Made by a program: the position numbers and the translations under genes. Below the pieces are notes generated by a model. That model saw nothing but the letters and a program-made list of their open reading frames with translations. It was not told the DNA's origin and searched no databases. From Vibrio furnissii CIP 102972 (GTDB taxonomy: Bacteria > Pseudomonadota > Gammaproteobacteria > Enterobacterales > Vibrionaceae): DNA of 64,000 nucleotides. This document shows, piece by piece, positions 52,810-61,983 of this stretch (position 1 is its first letter; each line of letters begins with the position of its first letter). The stretch is from assembly GCF_000176175.1 (NCBI RefSeq), contig NZ_ACZP01000019.1, forward strand, positions 18,866-82,865, written 5' to 3'.

Positions 52810-53757
52810 TTAATTCAGTTGAGTGCCAACCTGAAACCAGCTGGCTCTGGCGTTGAGAATATCCTGCACCGGCAGAGCTTTTTTGCCTGGGATTTGCAGG
52901 CTTTCCAGCACCAGAATGCCTTCGCCAGTCGCGACATAAATGCCGGTTTTATCCGCTTGGATGATGGTGCCCGGCGCGTGTGTGCTGTTGCCCGTTTCAA
53001 CGCGGCTTTGCCACACTTTGATCTGATTCTCGGCCACTGAAAAATGGCTCATCGGCCATGGATTGAAGGCTCGTACGCAACGTTCAATCGCTTGCGCGCT
53101 CAGTGTCCAGTCGATCTTGGCTTCTTCTTTACTCAACTTCTGCGCGTAGTTCGCCAGTGCGTCGTCTTGTTTGACGGCAACCGCTGTGCCTTGCGCGATG
53201 TCGCTCAGGCAGTCAACCAAGGCTTGTGGACCCAATTCTGCCAGCTTGTCGTACATGGAACTGCTGGTGTCAGAGGCGTCAATCGGCAGCGTGGCAATCT
53301 TGAGCATATCACCGGTATCAAGGCCCACATCCATCTGCATGATGGTCACGCCCGTTTCTGCATCCCCCGCCCAAATCGAGCGTTGGATCGGTGCGGCGCC
53401 GCGCCAGCGTGGCAGAATAGAACCGTGCACATTAATACAACCCAATTTTGGGGTATCCAAGACGGCTTTAGGCAAGAGCAAGCCATACGCGACAACGACC
53501 ATGATGTCGGCATTCAATGATGCCAGCGCTTGCTTGGCTTCATCCGATTTGAAATTTTCGGGTTGATAGACCGGAATGTTGTGCTCGAGCGCCAGGTGTT
53601 TGACCGGGCTGGCGGTGAGTTTTTTACCGCGGCCGGCTGGGCGATCAGGTTGAGTGTAAACCGCAATCACCTCGTGCTCCGAAGACAATAACGCCGCCAA
53701 GTGACGGGCGGCGAAATCCGGAGTACCTGCAAAGACAATACGTAATGATTGGCTCAA
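52810..53757 (-). CDS. fmt: Methionyl-tRNA formyltransferase
   Basis: Formylates initiator Met-tRNA. It has 315 aa. FAGTPDFAARHLAALL is the N-terminus, and HGSILPRWRGAAPIQRSIWAGD carries the catalytic histidine loop. The start is a TTG at 53757 (SQSLRIVFAG, matching the family) with a GAGG site 6 bp upstream. Between def and rsmB. A short hairpin CCCTAC / GTAGGG lies at 52787-52801 in the gap to rsmB. Confidence 0.97.
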   Translation of the reverse strand: MSQSLRIVFAGTPDFAARHLAALLSSEHEVIAVYTQPDRPAGRGKKLTASPVKHLALEHNIPVYQPENFKSDEAKQALASLNADIMVVVAYGLLLPKAVLDTPKLGCINVHGSILPRWRGAAPIQRSIWAGDAETGVTIMQMDVGLDTGDMLKIATLPIDASDTSSSMYDKLAELGPQALVDCLSDIAQGTAVAVKQDDALANYAQKLSKEEAKIDWTLSAQAIERCVRAFNPWPMSHFSVAENQIKVWQSRVETGNSTHAPGTIIQADKTGIYVATGEGILVLESLQIPGKKALPVQDILNARASWFQVGTQLN

Positions 53758-53775
53758 GGTAACCTCTCTGTATGC

Positions 53776-54288
53776 TTATTGATTCTTATCGTTGAAGCGT
53801 TTGATTTTTTCCAGCTTCTCTTTGATGCGCTTGCGTTTGAGTGGCGATAGGTAGTCGACAAACAGTTTGCCTTCTAGGTGGTCCAGCTCGTGCTGAACAC
53901 AAATCGCGAGCAAGTCGTCGGCGTCAAAGGTGTACTCTTCACCATCACGATTCAAGGCTTTGACGGTAACTTCAGCAGCGCGTGCAACCAGCGCACGGGC
54001 GCCAGGTACTGACAGGCAGCCTTCTTCAATACCGTCTTCACCGCGTTTTTCCAGAATCACTGGGTTGATCAGCACCATCGGCTCATCACGGGTTTCTGAA
54101 ATGTCGATCACGACGATGCGCTGGTGAACATCCACTTGAGTTGCAGCAAGGCCAATGCCTTCTTCGTCGTACATGGTTTCAATCATGTCGTCGACGATCT
54201 TCTGAATCTCTGGGGTGACTTTCTCAACCGGCTTAGCAACGGTGCGAAGACGATCATCAGGGAATGTTAATACTTGTAATACAGACAT
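53776..54288 (-). CDS. def: Peptide deformylase
   Basis: Metalloenzyme that removes the formyl group from new proteins. It has 170 aa from MSVLQVLTFPDDRLRTVAKP. The three family motifs are GIGLAATQ, EEGCLSVPG and QHELDHLEGKLF, which hold the Fe/Zn ligands (one cysteine, two histidines) and catalytic glutamate. The longer upstream frame was rejected because it overlaps the divergent lysM promoter region. First gene of def-fmt-rsmB-trkA-trkH. Confidence 0.98.
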   Translation of the reverse strand: MSVLQVLTFPDDRLRTVAKPVEKVTPEIQKIVDDMIETMYDEEGIGLAATQVDVHQRIVVIDISETRDEPMVLINPVILEKRGEDGIEEGCLSVPGARALVARAAEVTVKALNRDGEEYTFDADDLLAICVQHELDHLEGKLFVDYLSPLKRKRIKEKLEKIKRFNDKNQ

Positions 54289-54427
54289 ATACACTCGAAA
54301 AATTGAACTGTGCCGAAACAGCTTAACGCTTGTTGGCTCAATTCTAGACATTTTATGACCTAAATGACAGCATCCTGCGAGATTTCTCCGAATCCTTCTT
54401 AATTCTTTCGACCAGGGAAGCAAGGTC

Positions 54428-55546
54428 ATGCGTAAACTGACACGCCGTTTCGCCTCTATTTTATCCCCCCGATTATGGCCCGTTTGGTTGGCTTCATTGA
54501 GCGTTTGGGCGCAGCCTGCCCCGCCATTGGCGTTGAAAAAAGATGCGCCGACAACCTACACCGTGGTTCAAGGGGACACCTTATGGGACATTTCGGCGTT
54601 GTATCTCGACAGCCCTTGGTTGTGGCCGCGTTTGTGGCAAATCAACCCCGAGATCCACAATCCAGATTTGATTTATCCCGGCGATAAACTGACCTTGATT
54701 TGGCGCGACGGCCAGCCAGTGTTGAGTCTCAAACCGATGGTGACGTTGAGCCCCAAAGTGCGTGTGGTGGAAAAACAATCCTTGCCTGCAGTGGATGAAG
54801 GGCTCTTGTTGCCGTATTTGCAAAATGACCGCTTAGTGAACAGCGCAGCGCTGACCCAAAGCTTGCGTGTGATGGGGGCGGGCGATGGGCGACAATACCT
54901 CACGGCAGCTGAGGCCGTGTACATTCCTGGCCCACAAACGCATGCGCATTGGGGGATTTACCGACCGATGGCCGAGTTTGTTCGAGACGATCAGGCGATG
55001 ACGGCGATGCGCTTAATTGCCACTGCCGAGCTGGGTGAAAGCGACCAAAACACCAGCGCGTTGCGGGTGCGTCAATTACGACATGAAATTCGCGTCAATG
55101 ACATTGTCTTGCCTGAAACGGGGCTGGAAAGCCTCAACCTCACCACCTCTTTTTTCCCGCAACCAGCGCCGACTCAGTTGCAAGCCCGTATTCTTGGCGC
55201 GCTTGAAGGCAGTCAGTATGCCGGGCAACATGATGTGGTGGTGATCGACAAAGGCACGAATGATGCGTTGGTGCAGGGCAGCATGTTTACGCTCTATCGC
55301 GCAGGTGTCTCGGTGTACGCGGATGATGGTCAGTATCGCTACGAGGCCAAGCGCGGCGATGATGAGGTGGCATTGCCTGCCCACCCCATTGGCAGCTTGA
55401 TGGTGATTCGTCCTTATGCTGCGTTTAGTCTGGCGTTGGTCACGGAAAGCCGTGAGCCGATCGATACCGCCGTGTTGGCGGTGGCGCCTGAGGTGGCGGA
55501 TTTGGACGTGGCGGCAAGCGTGCCCCACGCTGAGCCGGCGAGTTAA
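54428..55546 (+). CDS. LysM-domain protein
   Basis: 372 aa. A signal-like segment lies near residues 15-30 (LWPVWLASLSVWAQPAPP). A LysM domain at about 43-92 (YTVVQGDTLWDISALYLDSP, then NPDLIYPGDKLTLI) should bind peptidoglycan. The remaining beta-rich region lacks a recognised domain. It overlaps dprA by one base (TAATG), an arrangement known next to dprA in many gamma-proteobacteria. Divergent from def. Role unknown, probably envelope. Confidence 0.88.
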   Translation: MRKLTRRFASILSPRLWPVWLASLSVWAQPAPPLALKKDAPTTYTVVQGDTLWDISALYLDSPWLWPRLWQINPEIHNPDLIYPGDKLTLIWRDGQPVLSLKPMVTLSPKVRVVEKQSLPAVDEGLLLPYLQNDRLVNSAALTQSLRVMGAGDGRQYLTAAEAVYIPGPQTHAHWGIYRPMAEFVRDDQAMTAMRLIATAELGESDQNTSALRVRQLRHEIRVNDIVLPETGLESLNLTTSFFPQPAPTQLQARILGALEGSQYAGQHDVVVIDKGTNDALVQGSMFTLYRAGVSVYADDGQYRYEAKRGDDEVALPAHPIGSLMVIRPYAAFSLALVTESREPIDTAVLAVAPEVADLDVAASVPHAEPAS

Positions 55547-56661
55547 TGCTAGAACGTGATCTGGCGGCGTGGCTGGCATTTAGCTTTGCCCCCCAATTGG
55601 GAATGCATCGATTACAGCGTTTGGCCAGCCGCCATGCGTTACATGATCTCAAACAACAGCTGGGTCGAGAAGGCGAAGCGGCCGGGCTCAAAGCCCATCA
55701 GATTGACTACCTACAGCAGCAAGCGGATCGTGAAGTTGATGCTTGCCTGCTTTGGTGTCAGCAAGCGGAACATCGCCACATCGTGACCCCATTTCATGCC
55801 CATTATCCGGCGCGATTAAAAGAGATTGCCGCAGCGCCTCCGGTGCTGTTTGTGGCCGGTCGACTTGACACGCTGTGCGCGCCACAAATCGCGATTGTGG
55901 GCAGCCGCAATGCCAGTATCGACAGTCAACACATCGCTCATCAATTTGCTGCGCAACTGGTCGAACATGGTTTGGTGGTCACCAGTGGGTTGGCGCTGGG
56001 CATCGATGGTTATGCCCATGATGGCGCCCTGAAAGCGGGCGGCGAAACTATCGCGGTATTGGGTTCAGGGTTGGGATGTATTTATCCGGCGCGTCATCGC
56101 ACGTTGGCGGAGCGGATTATGGCCAGTGGGGCGGTGGTGTCGGAGTTTCGCCCGGATGCCAAACCGAGGCCTGATCACTTTCCGCGTCGCAATCGTATTA
56201 TTAGTGGCTTGTCGTTGGGTGTTCTGGTGGTGGAAGCGGCCGAGAAAAGTGGCTCGCTCATCACCGCGCGTTACGCTGTTGAACAGAGCCGCGAGGTGTT
56301 TGTGGTTCCAGGCTCGATTCGTCATCCCAATTGCCATGGCAGTAACCAGTTGATTCGGCAAGGCGCGTGTCTGGTTCAGCACATCGACCACATACTCGAT
56401 GAGGTTGGTCCCATGATGGATTGGCGCCGAAATCAGTCACAACCTGAGCAGACAGAACTTTTTTCTTGCTCATATCACGAAGAAGAATTGCCATTTCCCG
56501 AGCTGTTAGCTAACGTAGGGGAAGAGGCTACACCAGTTGATATTCTTGCAAACAGGACCCATATACCTGTCCAGGATGTCATGATGCAGCTCCTGGAGCT
56601 TGAGCTTTCAGGGCATGTTGTTGCAGTTTCCGGTGGCTATATTCGTAAGGGGAGGGGCTAG
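55546..56661 (+). CDS. dprA: DNA processing protein DprA (Smf)
   Basis: Protects incoming single-stranded DNA and loads RecA in natural transformation. It has 371 aa: an N-terminal SAM-like domain, a Rossmann fold with IVGSRNASIDSQ, TSGLALGIDGYAHDGAL and FPRRNRIISGLSLGVLVVEA, and a C-terminal winged-helix domain after a linker. It matches the family length. First base shared with the lysM gene, so the two are coupled. Confidence 0.97.
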   Translation: MLERDLAAWLAFSFAPQLGMHRLQRLASRHALHDLKQQLGREGEAAGLKAHQIDYLQQQADREVDACLLWCQQAEHRHIVTPFHAHYPARLKEIAAAPPVLFVAGRLDTLCAPQIAIVGSRNASIDSQHIAHQFAAQLVEHGLVVTSGLALGIDGYAHDGALKAGGETIAVLGSGLGCIYPARHRTLAERIMASGAVVSEFRPDAKPRPDHFPRRNRIISGLSLGVLVVEAAEKSGSLITARYAVEQSREVFVVPGSIRHPNCHGSNQLIRQGACLVQHIDHILDEVGPMMDWRRNQSQPEQTELFSCSYHEEELPFPELLANVGEEATPVDILANRTHIPVQDVMMQLLELELSGHVVAVSGGYIRKGRG

Positions 56662-56663
56662 CT

Positions 56664-57140
56664 ATGATGATGGATATTCTGATGTATCTATTTGAAACTT
56701 ACATCCATAGCGATGCAGAGTTACAAGTGGATCAAGATGAACTCGAAGATGAACTGCTTCGAGCGGGATTTCACCAAAAAGACATCTATAAAGCCCTTCA
56801 CTGGTTAGAAGAGCTGGCTGCGTTGCAGCAGACTGATGCACATTCCGCGATCGCAACCAGCGCGGCGACCTCTGTGCGTATTTATACCGCACAAGAAATG
56901 GAGCGTTTGGATACCGAATCGCGTGGTTTTCTGATGTTCCTTGAGCAGATCAAAGTGCTGACGCCTGAAACGCGTGAAATGGTGATTGATCGTGTCATGG
57001 GCTTGGAAACCAATGAGTTTGAACTCGATGACCTGAAGTGGATCATTCTGATGGTGCTGTTTAACGTGCCGGGGAATGAAAATGCTTACACGCTAATGGA
57101 AGAGCTGCTGTACAGCAAAGAGCAAGGTATTGTGCATTAA
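56664..57140 (+). CDS. smg: Smg family protein (DUF494)
   Basis: 158-aa acidic helical protein, MMMDILMYLFETYIHSDAEL with GLETNEFELDDLKWIILMVLFN near the C-terminus. Three consecutive ATG codons leave the exact start open by up to two codons; a GGAGGGG site is upstream. Function unknown; always next to dprA in gamma-proteobacteria. Confidence 0.93.
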   Translation: MMMDILMYLFETYIHSDAELQVDQDELEDELLRAGFHQKDIYKALHWLEELAALQQTDAHSAIATSAATSVRIYTAQEMERLDTESRGFLMFLEQIKVLTPETREMVIDRVMGLETNEFELDDLKWIILMVLFNVPGNENAYTLMEELLYSKEQGIVH

Positions 57141-57165
57141 GCAGATCGGCGCGTGAGTAGTCCCC

Positions 57166-57744
57166 ATGAGCGGTAAAATTGATCACCAGTTATTTTCAGC
57201 ACAGGCGCTGACGCAAGAACCGTGTCCAAAATGCGGCGCAGCGTTACAACTGCGTCACGGCAAACACGGTCCTTTTCTTGGGTGCAGCCAGTATCCCGGC
57301 TGCGACTTCATCAAACCCCTGCATCAAAACGATGGTCACATCATCAAAGAGCTGGGTGTGCCGTGTCCAGCATGTGGGCATGAGTTGGTGTTGCGTCAGG
57401 GACGTTACGGCATGTTTATTGGCTGCAGTCATTACCCAGCGTGTCACCACATCGAATCATTTGATACAGCGCCTCAGGCGCAGGCCGAGGAAACGCAAAT
57501 CCCCTGTCCGGATTGTGGTAAAGGTCATTTGGTTGAACGCAAAAACCGCTTTGGGAAAGTGTTCTATGCCTGTGATGCGTTTCCCAAATGCAAGTTTGCA
57601 CTCAATCAACCACCCATGGTGGGGCAATGCGAGGCGTGCGGTTATCCGTTGCTGATTGAAAAGAAACTCGCCAATGGCACCAAGTATCAGTGTGCCGATA
57701 AAAAATGCGGTCACACCCAAACGGAAATAAAAAACGGCGCTTAA
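57166..57744 (+). CDS. Topoisomerase-type zinc-ribbon DNA-binding protein YrdD
   Basis: 192 aa made of four zinc ribbons of the topoisomerase I C-terminal type: PCPKCGAALQLR with GCSQYPGCDF, PCPACGHELVLR with GCSHYPACHH, PCPDCGKGHLVE with ACDAFPKCKF, and CEACGYPLLIE with CADKKCGHT. It has no topoisomerase catalytic domain. It ends the lysM-dprA-smg group. Confidence 0.92.
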   Translation: MSGKIDHQLFSAQALTQEPCPKCGAALQLRHGKHGPFLGCSQYPGCDFIKPLHQNDGHIIKELGVPCPACGHELVLRQGRYGMFIGCSHYPACHHIESFDTAPQAQAEETQIPCPDCGKGHLVERKNRFGKVFYACDAFPKCKFALNQPPMVGQCEACGYPLLIEKKLANGTKYQCADKKCGHTQTEIKNGA

Positions 57745-57757
57745 TTGCGCCGTTTTT
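57729..57757. terminator. Bidirectional terminator overlapping the yrdD stop
   Basis: AAAACGGCGC / GCGCCGTTTT with a 6-base loop that includes the TAA stop of yrdD; T and A runs flank it. It also ends purE-purK. Confidence 0.9.
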
Positions 57758-57777
57758 GTCCGTATGAAATGCTGGGG

Positions 57778-58911
57778 TTAGTGCTTGATTTGCTGAGCGA
57801 CGGCCTGCACCGCCGGAAAAGCTTTGGGATCGAGAACTGCTGCCAGTTGACATAGTTTACGCTGCAATTCGCCACTGTAATCTGCAGTGACGTTGATGTG
57901 GCCCATTTTGCGTCCGGGACGTTTGTCTTTGCCGTACCAGTGAATGTGGCAGCCTTCCATCGCCAGTAGCGCTTCGGGCAAGGTGTCTTCACCCAGGATG
58001 TTAATCATCGCCGTTTCGCGAACCAGTTTGGTACTCCCCAATGGTAGCCCACACACCGCACGCAGATGATTTTCAAACTGACAGGTTTCTGCGCCTTGCT
58101 GTGTCCAGTGACCAGAGTTGTGCACGCGCGGCGCAATTTCATTGACCAGCAACGTCCCCTGAACGTCGAAAAACTCCAGCGCCAGCACGCCAACGTAATT
58201 CAGGCTTTCAGCCACGGCGGTAAACATCTGTTTCGCTTGCTGCTGTAATTCTGGCGCATCAATCGCAGTCGATAGGCTGAGGACGCCATTCACGTGCACA
58301 TTCTCGGCCAGTGGATAGACCGCGATCTCGCCATCTTTGCCACGCGCGCCGACCAGTGACACTTCGCGGTCAAAGGGCACGAATTCTTCCGCTACAATCG
58401 CCTGATGCTCAGATGCCGCCAGTGCTTGTGCCATGTCGGCCCATATTGCGTCGCTGTCTTGTGGAGTTTTGAGGCGCCATTGACCTTTGCCATCGTAACC
58501 ACCCAAGGCGGTTTTCAGCACCATGGGAATGCCGACGTCATCAATCGCAGCATCAAATTCAGCGCGGTTGGTGATCACCGCATATTTGGCGTTGCGTACG
58601 CCGGCGTTGTCTAGCAGCGCTTTTTCCAGACGGCGATCGCCACCGGCTTTAATCGCGTCGGTACTTGGTAGAAATTTTCCGCTGCGCTCACACACGGCCA
58701 ATACATCGTGAGGAATGTGTTCAAATTCAGCGGTAATCACATCCGCACCGGCAATTGCCTGTTCCAAACCATGGCCCAGCACCGCCTGAGTCAGCGGATG
58801 CACCACGTTCTGGGTATTGACGTCAAAGGCGGAAATGTCAAGGTTGAGCGGTGCCCCGGCCAGAGACATCATGCGCGCGAGTTGACCGGAACCTAAGACT
58901 AATATGTGCAT
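57778..58911 (-). CDS. purK: N5-carboxyaminoimidazole ribonucleotide synthase
   Basis: ATP-grasp enzyme of purine synthesis that carboxylates AIR with bicarbonate. It has 377 aa: LGSGQLARMMSLAGAPLNL, KTALGGYDGKGQW, VAEEFVPFDREVSLVGARG and the metal-binding NEIAPRVHNSGHWTQ. Its start is 3 bp after the purE stop. Confidence 0.97.
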   Translation of the reverse strand: MHILVLGSGQLARMMSLAGAPLNLDISAFDVNTQNVVHPLTQAVLGHGLEQAIAGADVITAEFEHIPHDVLAVCERSGKFLPSTDAIKAGGDRRLEKALLDNAGVRNAKYAVITNRAEFDAAIDDVGIPMVLKTALGGYDGKGQWRLKTPQDSDAIWADMAQALAASEHQAIVAEEFVPFDREVSLVGARGKDGEIAVYPLAENVHVNGVLSLSTAIDAPELQQQAKQMFTAVAESLNYVGVLALEFFDVQGTLLVNEIAPRVHNSGHWTQQGAETCQFENHLRAVCGLPLGSTKLVRETAMINILGEDTLPEALLAMEGCHIHWYGKDKRPGRKMGHINVTADYSGELQRKLCQLAAVLDPKAFPAVQAVAQQIKH

Positions 58912-58914
58912 GGA

Positions 58915-59400
58915 TTAGTCCTCGGCTGGGTTTGGGTGAGCCAGTACGGCTTCGGTTTGCGCGGCGCGGAACGCTTCCACTTTTGCCATCACACTTTCAT
59001 CGAATGCACCAATGATTTGCGCGGCCAGTAACCCTGCATTTGCGGCGCCCGCTTCACCAATTGCCAGCGTGCCAACCGCGATGCCTTTGGGCATCTGCAC
59101 GATAGAATAAAGGGAATCGAGTCCCGATAACGCACGTGACTGCACCGGAACGCCCAGCACGGGGAGGCTGGTGAATGCAGCGGTCATGCCGGGAAGGTGC
59201 GCGGCGCCGCCAGCGCCAGCGATGATCACTTTTAGTCCACGCTCTTTGGCACTGGTGGCGTAATCGGCCAGAAGTTGAGGGGTACGGTGCGCGGAAACCA
59301 CTTTGGTTTCGTAAGCAACACCAAATTGATCCAGCATCTCTGCTGCAAGCTTCATGGTTGGCCAATCCGATTTTGAACCCATGATAATGCCGACGGTCAT
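58915..59400 (-). CDS. purE: N5-carboxyaminoimidazole ribonucleotide mutase
   Basis: Moves the carboxyl group from N5 to C4 to give CAIR. It has 161 aa from MTVGIIMGSKSDWPTMK with an AAGGAG site at the ATG at 59400. VSAHRTP holds the active-site histidine and GLLAAQIIG the C-terminal part. First gene of purEK. Confidence 0.98.
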   Translation of the reverse strand: MTVGIIMGSKSDWPTMKLAAEMLDQFGVAYETKVVSAHRTPQLLADYATSAKERGLKVIIAGAGGAAHLPGMTAAFTSLPVLGVPVQSRALSGLDSLYSIVQMPKGIAVGTLAIGEAGAANAGLLAAQIIGAFDESVMAKVEAFRAAQTEAVLAHPNPAED

Positions 59401-59446
59401 CTCAAACTCCTTCAAGCGTTATAATTAAGTGAGCGTTTGTGCGCGC

Positions 59447-59484
59447 ATTATACGGGGATTTTGCTTTCAAGCAAACGTTTGCGC
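59447..59484 (-). promoter_or_regulatory. purEK promoter with PurR operator
   Basis: On the minus strand TTGCTT (-35, 59469-59474) and TATAAT (-10, 59447-59452) are 16 bp apart. The sequence AAGCAAACGTTTGCGC (59469-59484) matches the PurR box (ACGCAAACGTTTGCGT) at 14 of 16 positions and overlaps the -35 box, the classic layout for purine repression. Confidence 0.88.
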
Positions 59485-59597
59485 GGTGATTGAAAGCGTG
59501 GCGGTATAATTTATCCCGAATTAGATTTAGCCGTTGCGCCGGATAATTTGTACACTAGGCCGAAAATAAGAAAGTCAGCTCAATTTAGGAAACTCTG

Positions 59598-60155
59598 GTG
59601 AATAATTTTGAACATACACTGCAAGCGTTGCAGTCCGGTGAAGTGATCGCTTATCCCACGGAAGGTGTGTTTGGTGTCGGGTGTGATCCGGACAATCCGC
59701 AGGCGATTGAAAAGTTGCTGCAACTCAAACAGCGTCCGGTCGAGAAGGGCTTGATTCTGATCGCGGCCTCATACCAACAACTGCTGCCTTATGTTGATGA
59801 AAGCCAACTGACGCAAGAGCAGTTGGAGCGAGTGCAATCGACTTGGCCGGGGCCGGTGACTTGGATCATGCCAGCCAGCGAGCGTGTCTCGCATTGGGTG
59901 AGCGGCCAGTTTGATACCATCGCCGTGCGCGTGACCGATCATCCGTTGGTGCAGAAGCTGTGTTTGGCGTATGGCAAACCACTGACGTCAACCAGCGCGA
60001 ATCTGTCGGGCCTGCCGCCGTGCATGACCACGCAGGAAGTCGAACAGCAACTCGGTGATCAGCTGGTGGCGATTCTGCAAGGCGAAACGGGTGGTCGTAA
60101 TAAGCCTAGTGAAATTCGCGATGCCAAAACGCTCCAGGTTTTGAGACAAGGCTAA
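59598..60155 (+). CDS. tsaC: Threonylcarbamoyl-AMP synthase TsaC
   Basis: Makes threonylcarbamoyl-AMP for the t6A37 modification of tRNA. It has 185 aa. The YrdC fold has IAYPTEGVFGVGCDP, KQRPVEKGLILI and TSTSANLSG. The start is GTG at 59598 with an AGGA site 8 bp upstream. First gene of tsaC-hemF-aroE-yrdB. Confidence 0.97.
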   Translation: MNNFEHTLQALQSGEVIAYPTEGVFGVGCDPDNPQAIEKLLQLKQRPVEKGLILIAASYQQLLPYVDESQLTQEQLERVQSTWPGPVTWIMPASERVSHWVSGQFDTIAVRVTDHPLVQKLCLAYGKPLTSTSANLSGLPPCMTTQEVEQQLGDQLVAILQGETGGRNKPSEIRDAKTLQVLRQG

Positions 60156-60174
60156 GTCAACAAAGGAAGTAACG

Positions 60175-61089
60175 ATGCCAACCATCAATAAAGAAGCCGT
60201 CAAACAATTTCTGTTGTCGCTACAAGACAGCATTTGCCAGCAGTTGGAAGCCGTCGATGGCGGTGCCACATTTGAAGAAGATGCTTGGCATCGTGAACCA
60301 GGCGAAAAGCTCGGCGGCGGCGGTCGCACGCGTGTGATGCGCAACGGCCACGTGTTTGAACAGGGTGGGGTGAATTTCTCCCATGTGGCAGGTCAGCAGA
60401 TGCCCGCATCGGCAACTGCGCACCGTCCCGAACTGGCCGGGCGCCGCTTTGAAGCCATGGGCGTGTCATTAGTGATGCACCCCAATAACCCGTACGTACC
60501 GACTTCGCACGCAAATGTGCGCTTTTTCATTGCGGAAAAAGAGGGTGAGGCGCCGATTTGGTGGTTTGGCGGTGGATTTGATCTCACGCCTTTCTATCCG
60601 TTTGAGCAAGACTGTCATGAGTGGCACCGTGTGGCAAAAGCGCTGTGTGCGCCGTTTGGTGATGAAGTCTACGCTGAGCATAAAGCGTGGTGCGATCGTT
60701 ACTTCTACCTGCCGCATCGTGAGGAAACTCGCGGTATCGGTGGGTTGTTCTTTGATGATCTCAATCAGTGGAGCTTTGAGCAGTGTTTTGACTATATAAA
60801 GGCGGTCGGCGAAGGGTACACGCAGGCGTATCTGCCGATTGTTGAGCGCCGCAAAGCGACCCCGTATGGTGAACGCGAACGCGAGTTCCAGCTTTACCGC
60901 CGTGGCCGTTATGTCGAATTTAACTTGGTTTTTGACCGTGGCACGCTGTTTGGCCTGCAATCGGGTGGTCGCACCGAGTCGATTCTAATGTCGATGCCAC
61001 CGTTGGCGCGCTGGGAATACCGTTATCAGCCACAGGCGGGGAGCGCCGAAGCGGAATTACAGCAATTTTTAGTACCGCGCGAGTGGTGA
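60175..61089 (+). CDS. hemF: Oxygen-dependent coproporphyrinogen III oxidase
   Basis: Aerobic heme synthesis enzyme that decarboxylates two propionates. It has 304 aa. GGGGRTRVMRNGHVFEQGGVNFS, the signature WWFGGGFDLTPFYPFEQD and RGRYVEFNLVFDRGT are intact. AAGGAAG site before the ATG. 19 bp after tsaC. Confidence 0.98.
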   Translation: MPTINKEAVKQFLLSLQDSICQQLEAVDGGATFEEDAWHREPGEKLGGGGRTRVMRNGHVFEQGGVNFSHVAGQQMPASATAHRPELAGRRFEAMGVSLVMHPNNPYVPTSHANVRFFIAEKEGEAPIWWFGGGFDLTPFYPFEQDCHEWHRVAKALCAPFGDEVYAEHKAWCDRYFYLPHREETRGIGGLFFDDLNQWSFEQCFDYIKAVGEGYTQAYLPIVERRKATPYGEREREFQLYRRGRYVEFNLVFDRGTLFGLQSGGRTESILMSMPPLARWEYRYQPQAGSAEAELQQFLVPREW

Positions 61090-61150
61090 CAGCGCCAGTA
61101 GTGAGTGATAGGGTCGCATACAGCGACCTTCTTTTATTTCAGGCAGGAAC

Positions 61151-61981
61151 ATGGATTTTCAACACGATCAGTATGCGGTGTTCGGCAACCCGATCGGCCA
61201 CAGTAAATCACCTTTCATTCATACCTTATTTGCCCGTCAAACCAATCAGGCCATGACCTACACCGCGCAACTCGCGCCCGTGGATGGTTTTGTGCAAGCC
61301 GCGACAGATTTCTTTGCTCATGGCGGTAAAGGGTGCAACATCACCGTCCCATTTAAAGAGGCGGCGTTCACGTTTGCCACGCGGCTGACGGAACGGGCGC
61401 AACTGGCTGGCGCGGTTAACACGCTCAAAAAACTCGATGATGGCGGCATTCTGGGGGACAACACGGATGGTGAAGGTCTGGTGCAGGATCTGATGCTGCA
61501 TCAGGTGCCGTTGCAAGACGCGCGAATTCTGTTGATTGGGTCCGGCGGCGCGGCGCGTGGTGTGCTTAAGCCTTTATTAGATAAACAGCCCGCCAGCGTG
61601 ACCATTACGAACCGCACCTTTGCCAAAGCGCAACAGCTAGCCGAGAGTTTTGCGCCGTACGGTAAGGTGAACGCTGTGGAAATGGCGCAGTTGAATTCTG
61701 GTTTTGATGTCATCATCAACTCGACGTCGGCCAGTCTGGATGGCGCCCTTCCAAACATTTCCGTCGCGATTTTCAAGCCGACCAGTGTGGCGTACGACAT
61801 GATGTATGGCAAAGGTCACACCATTTTCAACCAATGGGCATTAGACAGTGGTTGCGCTGAAGCGTATGACGGTTTGGGGATGCTGGTGGGGCAGGCGGCA
61901 GAAAGCTTTATGTTGTGGCGCGGTTTACGTCCGGGGACGAAACAGATTCTGCGTGAACTGCGCAAAAATTTAGAAGGTTAA
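61151..61981 (+). CDS. aroE: Shikimate dehydrogenase
   Basis: NADPH-dependent enzyme of the aromatic amino-acid pathway. It has 276 aa. FGNPIGHSKSPFIHTLF is the shikimate site, KGCNITVPFKEAAF holds the catalytic lysine and GSGGAARGVLKPLL is the NADP loop, with DGLGMLVGQAAESF at the end. It is 61 bp after hemF. Confidence 0.98.
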   Translation: MDFQHDQYAVFGNPIGHSKSPFIHTLFARQTNQAMTYTAQLAPVDGFVQAATDFFAHGGKGCNITVPFKEAAFTFATRLTERAQLAGAVNTLKKLDDGGILGDNTDGEGLVQDLMLHQVPLQDARILLIGSGGAARGVLKPLLDKQPASVTITNRTFAKAQQLAESFAPYGKVNAVEMAQLNSGFDVIINSTSASLDGALPNISVAIFKPTSVAYDMMYGKGHTIFNQWALDSGCAEAYDGLGMLVGQAAESFMLWRGLRPGTKQILRELRKNLEG

Positions 61982-61983
61982 TC

